Source: Enterococcus mundtii
Lineage (GTDB): Bacteria > Bacillota > Bacilli > Lactobacillales > Enterococcaceae
Assembly: GCF_003957375.1 (NCBI RefSeq)
Contig: NZ_CP025473.1
Span: 1,761,501-1,825,500 of the forward strand
Reading direction: 5' to 3'
Length of the DNA: 64,000 bases
Numbering within the stretch: the stretch's first letter is position 1; each line of letters begins with the position of its first letter. Under the pieces are notes generated by a model. The model did not search any database and was not told where the DNA came from. It worked only from the letters and a program-made list of their open reading frames with translations. Position numbers and translations under genes: made by a program. This document shows, piece by piece, positions 60,003 through 64,000 of the stretch.

Positions 60003-62186
60003 TTATTTCTTCATTTTTTGGTTTAGACTTAATGAATTGAGTAACACACTGATTGAGCTAAAGGCCATCGCTCCTCCGGCAATGATTGGATTCAATAAGC
60101 CAAACGCAGCAAACGGAATGCCAATTGTGTTATAAATAAATGCCCAAAATAAGTTTTGTTTGATTTTTTTCAAGGTCACACTTGAAAGTTCGATCGTTTG
60201 TCCAATCGACGAGAGTTGACTATTCATTAACGTTACATCTGCTGTTTCCATGGCGATATCGGTGCCATTTCCCATGGCGATACCGACATTTGCTAAAGCC
60301 AAAGCGGGGGCATCATTGATACCATCACCGACCATTCCCACTTGTTTTCCTTCTTTTTGCAATTTTTCGACATATCCTGCTTTTTCATCAGGTAATACTT
60401 CAGCAAAGATGTGTTCTTTTGGAATACCAACTTCATGTCCAATCGTCGTTGCAACTGATTGATTGTCCCCTGTGACCATATAAACTGCCAATCCTTGGGC
60501 TTGTAATTGTTGGATCGCTGATTGTGCGTGTTCTTTGATCTGATCAGCCACAGCGATCATCCCCAATACCTGTCTGTCATCTGCAAGAAACATCACGGTT
60601 TTTCCTTGTCGTTCTAATTGTAACGCTTGTTCTTGATACGCTTCAAATGAAACGTTCAGCTCCACTAGTCGTTTTCTCGTACCAATAAAATAAGATTTTT
60701 CATTTATTACCCCGCTGATCCCAGCACCCGGATGTGCTTTTGCTTGAACCACAGGCAAAGTCGTGGTCTCCTGTTCTTTTCCATAAGTCACAATGGCTTT
60801 ACCTAAAGGATGCTCTGAGCCTTGCTCTAATGTGGTGGCGATCGTTAATACTTCTTCGTCACCGATAATATCTGTGACCACTGGTTTACCTTGTGTGATC
60901 GTACCAGTTTTATCTAAAAGAATCGTATCTAGATGTGTCGCAGCTTCTAATGCCTCGCCACCTTTGATCAAAATACCCTTTCGTGCGCCTAATCCTGTAC
61001 CAACCATGATTGCAGTTGGTGTCGCTAGGCCTAACGCACAAGGACAAGCAATAACCAGCACTGAAACACTATGGATCACTGCCAGTTCCCAGTTGCCACT
61101 GATGAGTCCAGTGACTATTAAGGTAAAGAAAGCAATGACTAAAACGATAGGTACGAAAATACCAGAAATCTTATCAGCAATTTTTTGGATCGGTGCTTTA
61201 CTTCCTTGGGCATCTTCCACCATTTGGATGATTTGTGAGAGGACAGTTCCTTTTCCTACTTGGGTCACCGTCATTTCAAGAATCCCTGTAGAATTGATGG
61301 TTCCACCGAAGAGTAGATCCCCCATTTTTTTCTCAACTGGCACGCTTTCTCCCGTCAACATTCCTTCATCGATCGCACTATTCCCTTTGATGACTTTCCC
61401 ATCTGTTGGGATTTGTTCTCCCGGTCGGACGAGTAAAATATCCCCAATCTCTACTTCCTCGATTGGTATGGTCTTTTCTTCACCATTTTTTATGACCTGT
61501 GCTGTTTTTTTCTGAAGAGACATCAACTGCTTGATGGCATCGCCGGTTTTACTTTTGGCTGTGTGTTCCAAATATTTCCCTAACAAAATCAACGTGATGA
61601 TCATATTGCTACTTTCAAAATATAAGTCCGATGAATGCATACTGAAAAAACCATTATATACACTAAGCGCAAATGCGGCGGTCGTACCGATTGCCACTAA
61701 CACATCCATATTGGGTGCGTTTGTTTTGATGGCATGATACGCTCCTTCATAAAAGCGCCAACCAATATAAAATTGGACAGGAATTGCTAAAATCAGTTGG
61801 ACCCATGGATCATGAAAAAAATGGACAAGTGTTCCGTGAAAACCTAACATCATTGCAATCATCGCGATCATCATAGGAAGCGTCAAGATAGCACCTATGA
61901 TGACATCTCGCTTCATCTTTGTTAAATAAGTTTGCTTCTCTTCTGCAATTTTTTGCTTATGGGCCTCATCATATAAAATCGCACCATAACCAATGGTTTC
62001 AACACTCTGGATCAGTTCTTCAATTGATACTTCCTGATAATTAATCGTCGCTTTTTCTGTTGCCAGATTAACAGTTGCAGATAATACACCGGGCTGTTCA
62101 TTCAACTCTTTTTCGATTCGTGCAGCACAATTGGCACAAGTCATTCCAGTAATCACGAGTGTGTCTTTTTTAGCTGGATACTCCAT
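60003..62186 (-). CDS. copA: Copper-transporting P-type ATPase CopA
   Basis: 727 residues. N-terminal heavy-metal domain with GMTCANC (C17, C20), eight membrane helices, CPC motif in VIACPCALGLATPTA (near 383), DKTGTITQG (near 423) and VGDGINDAPALA (near 618). P1B-type copper ATPases with CPC move Cu(I); in the E. hirae cop operon CopA was assigned an uptake role, while most homologues export. GAGGTGATTT precedes the ATG. It lies directly after copZ with no gap. Confidence 0.96.
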   Translation of the reverse strand: MEYPAKKDTLVITGMTCANCAARIEKELNEQPGVLSATVNLATEKATINYQEVSIEELIQSVETIGYGAILYDEAHKQKIAEEKQTYLTKMKRDVIIGAILTLPMMIAMIAMMLGFHGTLVHFFHDPWVQLILAIPVQFYIGWRFYEGAYHAIKTNAPNMDVLVAIGTTAAFALSVYNGFFSMHSSDLYFESSNMIITLILLGKYLEHTAKSKTGDAIKQLMSLQKKTAQVIKNGEEKTIPIEEVEIGDILLVRPGEQIPTDGKVIKGNSAIDEGMLTGESVPVEKKMGDLLFGGTINSTGILEMTVTQVGKGTVLSQIIQMVEDAQGSKAPIQKIADKISGIFVPIVLVIAFFTLIVTGLISGNWELAVIHSVSVLVIACPCALGLATPTAIMVGTGLGARKGILIKGGEALEAATHLDTILLDKTGTITQGKPVVTDIIGDEEVLTIATTLEQGSEHPLGKAIVTYGKEQETTTLPVVQAKAHPGAGISGVINEKSYFIGTRKRLVELNVSFEAYQEQALQLERQGKTVMFLADDRQVLGMIAVADQIKEHAQSAIQQLQAQGLAVYMVTGDNQSVATTIGHEVGIPKEHIFAEVLPDEKAGYVEKLQKEGKQVGMVGDGINDAPALALANVGIAMGNGTDIAMETADVTLMNSQLSSIGQTIELSSVTLKKIKQNLFWAFIYNTIGIPFAAFGLLNPIIAGGAMAFSSISVLLNSLSLNQKMKK

Positions 62187-62396
62187 TTAAATCACCTCTG
62201 CTTGATAGCCTAAATCATTGATTACTTGACATATCGTAGATGATTGAATCACTGTTTCATCTAATGACACAGTTCCAATCTCTTTTTTTAAGTTGACATT
62301 GATTTTTTTTACACCCGGTAGCGCATTGACCGTTTCTTCCACTCTTGCAACGCAATGTTTACAGCTCATTCCTTTGATTGTTACTTTTGTTTTCAT
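62187..62396 (-). CDS. copZ: Copper chaperone CopZ
   Basis: 69 residues, one heavy-metal-associated domain with MSCKHC (Cys-x-x-Cys) near residues 11-14. It carries Cu(I) in the cytosol and in E. hirae delivers copper to CopY to release the repressor from DNA. AGGAGG precedes the ATG. It lies between copY and copA. Confidence 0.96.
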   Translation of the reverse strand: MKTKVTIKGMSCKHCVARVEETVNALPGVKKINVNLKKEIGTVSLDETVIQSSTICQVINDLGYQAEVI

Positions 62397-62409
62397 CCCT
62401 GGTTTCCTC

Positions 62410-62850
62410 CTAGTTGTTTTGATGGCAATGACATTGTCCTGGAATGCAATTGCACTGGATATTTGTTACTGGCTCTTTTTTCTTTAATTCTGCCATGATT
62501 TGGTCAATATCTGCTTGTGTTAAAGTTGCTTCTGAGACAAGATCTGCAATCGTCTCGCCGATTTTTTTGGCGCAAATATGTGAGAATAGATTTTCAGCAG
62601 CACTTTGTACAGTTTCCGTTTCAGACACTGCTGGGTGATAAATGAATTTTTTTCCTTCTTGTTCTGTCCAAATCGCTTCTTTTTTAACAAGTCGTCCTAA
62701 TAACGTTTTGACTGTTGCTGCTTTCCAGCCCATTGATTCAGAAAGGATCTGTGTGATTTCCTGAGCTGTGGTGTCACCTAATGTCCAGACGACACGCATG
62801 ATTTCCCATTCTGAGTCACTGATTTTGATTGGTTTTTTCACTTCTTCCAT
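62410..62850 (-). CDS. copY: Copper-responsive repressor CopY
   Basis: 146 residues from the ATG at 62848-62850, with AGGAGA nine bases before it; the GTG three codons earlier is too close. An N-terminal winged helix of the BlaI/MecI/CopY family ([33 protein letters not shown]) and a C-terminal metal motif [10 protein letters not shown] (CxCxxxxCxC). Zn-CopY binds cop boxes; Cu(I) displaces zinc and releases DNA. Two cop boxes lie immediately upstream. First gene of the cop operon. Confidence 0.97.
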   Translation of the reverse strand: MEEVKKPIKISDSEWEIMRVVWTLGDTTAQEITQILSESMGWKAATVKTLLGRLVKKEAIWTEQEGKKFIYHPAVSETETVQSAAENLFSHICAKKIGETIADLVSEATLTQADIDQIMAELKKKEPVTNIQCNCIPGQCHCHQNN

Positions 62851-62872
62851 ATGTATCACTCTCCTTTTCGTT

Positions 62873-62929
62873 TACAAACGTAAACTTAAATTCTAAATAT
62901 AGATTACACTTGTAAACGAAACGTGTCAA
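62873..62929 (-). promoter_or_regulatory. cop operon promoter with two cop boxes
   Basis: On the minus strand TTGACA (62924-62929), 17 bases, TAATCT (62901-62906). Box 1, TACAAGTGTA (62905-62914), is a perfect TACAnnTGTA and overlaps the spacer and -10. Box 2 (62873-62882, TACGTTTGTA) has one mismatch. Centres are 32 bp apart, as in the E. hirae arrangement of two CopY sites. Confidence 0.9.
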
Positions 62930-63459
62930 CTACTTTTACTTCGCCATTGCTCTAGGAATTTTTTTTGCTGTCGTGAACCATTCAAAATGACTAATTTTCC
63001 TTCTGCTCCTTGTTCATAGATTTTTTTGATTGCCAAGGGTTCCCTTTCTTTCTTGAAACGCCAAACAAAAAGTAAAAAGTCCCAATATTCTTTGTCGAAT
63101 TTTTCTATAAATTCTTCTGGAACATCTGGACGGGTACTTTTATCTAATTTTCGTTTGATCGAACGTTTGATCACACGATACATCGCGATATGTCTCGGCA
63201 AGCGAAGTAACAGGATCAAGTCAGCCTGTTTAATTCTATCTTTTGCAATCGATAGATAATTGCCTTCAATAATCCATTCCTTGTTTTCAACCATAAATTT
63301 TTCTTGTTCTTTTAACAACCACTGCTTGGCAGCTTTTCCATAGTCCGTTGCTAACCACAATCGATCAAGAGCTAAAAGTGGGCTTCCTGTCGTTACTTGT
63401 AAGCTTCTTGCAAGTGTGGATTTACCTGCACCCGACTGTCCAATAATCATTATTTTCAT
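62926..63459 (-). CDS. P-loop kinase-like protein (adenylate kinase/FlaR-like)
   Basis: 177 residues from the ATG at 63457-63459, preceded by GGAGGACAAG; the five-codon longer frame is less likely. Walker A GQSGAGKST near residues 6-14, LALDRLWL, WIIEGNYLSIAKDRIKQADL, LLLRLPRHIAMYRVIKR and a basic C-terminal half. This pattern belongs to small proteins annotated as FlaR/topology-modulation or adenylate-kinase-like; their true substrate is unknown. Its end overlaps the cop promoter -35, so its transcript would run into the copY leader. Confidence 0.83.
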   Translation of the reverse strand: MKIMIIGQSGAGKSTLARSLQVTTGSPLLALDRLWLATDYGKAAKQWLLKEQEKFMVENKEWIIEGNYLSIAKDRIKQADLILLLRLPRHIAMYRVIKRSIKRKLDKSTRPDVPEEFIEKFDKEYWDFLLFVWRFKKEREPLAIKKIYEQGAEGKLVILNGSRQQKKFLEQWRSKSS

Positions 63460-63514
63460 CTTGTCCTCCTCCAAATGGTCATCTTTTTATTTTACCTTTT
63501 ATTCTTAATAACGC

Positions 63515-63552
63515 AAAAAAAGACCGAACCAATCGTTGGATTGATTCGGTCA
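63515..63552 (-). terminator. Terminator of the permease gene
   Basis: GACCGAATCAATC and GATTGGTTCGGTC arms with a short loop, followed on the minus strand by TTTTTTTGCG. Confidence 0.8.
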
Positions 63553-63561
63553 TATCTTATT

Positions 63562-64000
63562 TTAAAGTTGAGAAACTGGTTCTTTCAATGGATTTTTCTT
63601 ATTATCACGACGTGCGATTGCTGGTAAGATCATACCTAATAAAATCAAAATGATTGGTGTGACGATATTAGAAATCAATTGGAACCACCAAGCTTGTGGA
63701 TCAGCAGCGTATTCCACTTTTGGTACCATTCCCAAAATACATGCAAACGCAGTGAAAGCAAAACACCAAGCACCAAAGATGAATCCAACTTTAGGATTTT
63801 TCACGAACTTATATTCTGAGGTGAATTTTTTGTATGCTTTGTTCAACATCATATAGGCTAGGAATACCCACAAGTAACGCATTGGCATAACGACTGAATT
63901 TAAGTTCGTCAACCATTTAACTAATTCATTCATATCTTTGATACCAATAATCGGTAATAGAATGATGATACCGACTAAGATACCAGTTAACATGTAACCA
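63562..64000 (-). CDS. APC-family amino-acid permease, C-terminal part (YjeM/GadC-like)
   Basis: The right edge cuts this gene; about 146 C-terminal residues are visible with four hydrophobic segments. The pattern (LVKWLTNLNSVVMPMRYLW, FVKNPKVGFIFGAWCF, then ACILGMVPKVEY) resembles the glutamate/GABA-antiporter branch of the APC family, close to YjeM. The basic tail RRDNKKNPLKE is cytosolic. The reading frame continues to the window end without a start signal, and the ATG at 63993 is internal. The substrate cannot be given. Confidence 0.75.
   Translation of the reverse strand, partial: GYMLTGILVGIIILLPIIGIKDMNELVKWLTNLNSVVMPMRYLWVFLAYMMLNKAYKKFTSEYKFVKNPKVGFIFGAWCFAFTAFACILGMVPKVEYAADPQAWWFQLISNIVTPIILILLGMILPAIARRDNKKNPLKEPVSQL

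Overview
The window looks like a low-GC Firmicutes chromosome, most likely Enterococcus (E. mundtii/E. faecium/E. hirae type). The evidence is a copYZAB copper operon with paired cop boxes, a WxL/DUF916/LPXTG (csc-type) surface cluster, a phosphoketolase next to arabinose genes, and an rpsP-khpA-rimM-trmD-rplS block. The species is inferred from gene content only. No rRNA, tRNA, prophage, IS element or CRISPR array was seen.

Layout. 1-2.4 kb: a partial DUF2786-like gene, a nuclease gene broken in three places, and small hypotheticals. 2.4-7.9 kb: a csc-type surface cluster (large lectin-like WxL protein, small LPXTG protein, two small WxL-type proteins, DUF916/DUF3324 protein). 8.4-25.1 kb: an L-arabinose island. 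It holds phosphoketolase (preceded by a terminator-like hairpin inside its leader), araA, araD, araB, araR with AraR-type operators, an orphan PTS EIIB, an ABC sugar importer (araEGH-like), and a divergent three-component sensor (binding lipoprotein, YesM/LytS-type kinase, AraC-type response regulator) resembling AraPST of Geobacillus. 25.2-30.8 kb: a YitT-like membrane protein, a repeat-rich LPXTG protein, and an NADH-oxidase-family flavoprotein lacking the redox cysteine. 31.2-37.1 kb: a complete sorbitol PTS operon with a cre and a long dyad at its promoter. 37.1-40.1 kb: a frameshifted TfoX-C gene, then a TPP riboswitch driving thiD-thiM-thiE.

40.2-48 kb: housekeeping genes (rplS, trmD, rimM, a lipoprotein, khpA, rpsP; FMN reductase; RibD-C/DHFR-like protein; tag; ffh; ylxM; DUF523). 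48-54.3 kb: a PhoP/PhoR-type two-component system, a P-type cation ATPase, and pstS behind a recognisable Pho box. 54.3-57.4 kb: small membrane genes (one frameshifted), an orphan Phd-like protein and an Mga-type regulator. 57.8-62.9 kb: copB, copA, copZ, copY. 62.9-64 kb: a P-loop kinase-like gene and the end of an amino-acid permease.

How the parts work together. Arabinose would be sensed outside the cell by the three-component system and inside by AraR, imported by the ABC system, converted by AraA/B/D to xylulose-5-phosphate, and cleaved by phosphoketolase. Sorbitol would enter as sorbitol-6-phosphate, be oxidised to fructose-6-phosphate, and possibly be handled by the transaldolase-like aldolase. 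Four copies of a dispersed intergenic hairpin repeat and several single-base gene disruptions are the least explained parts. I did not find a clearly novel defence or mobile system.
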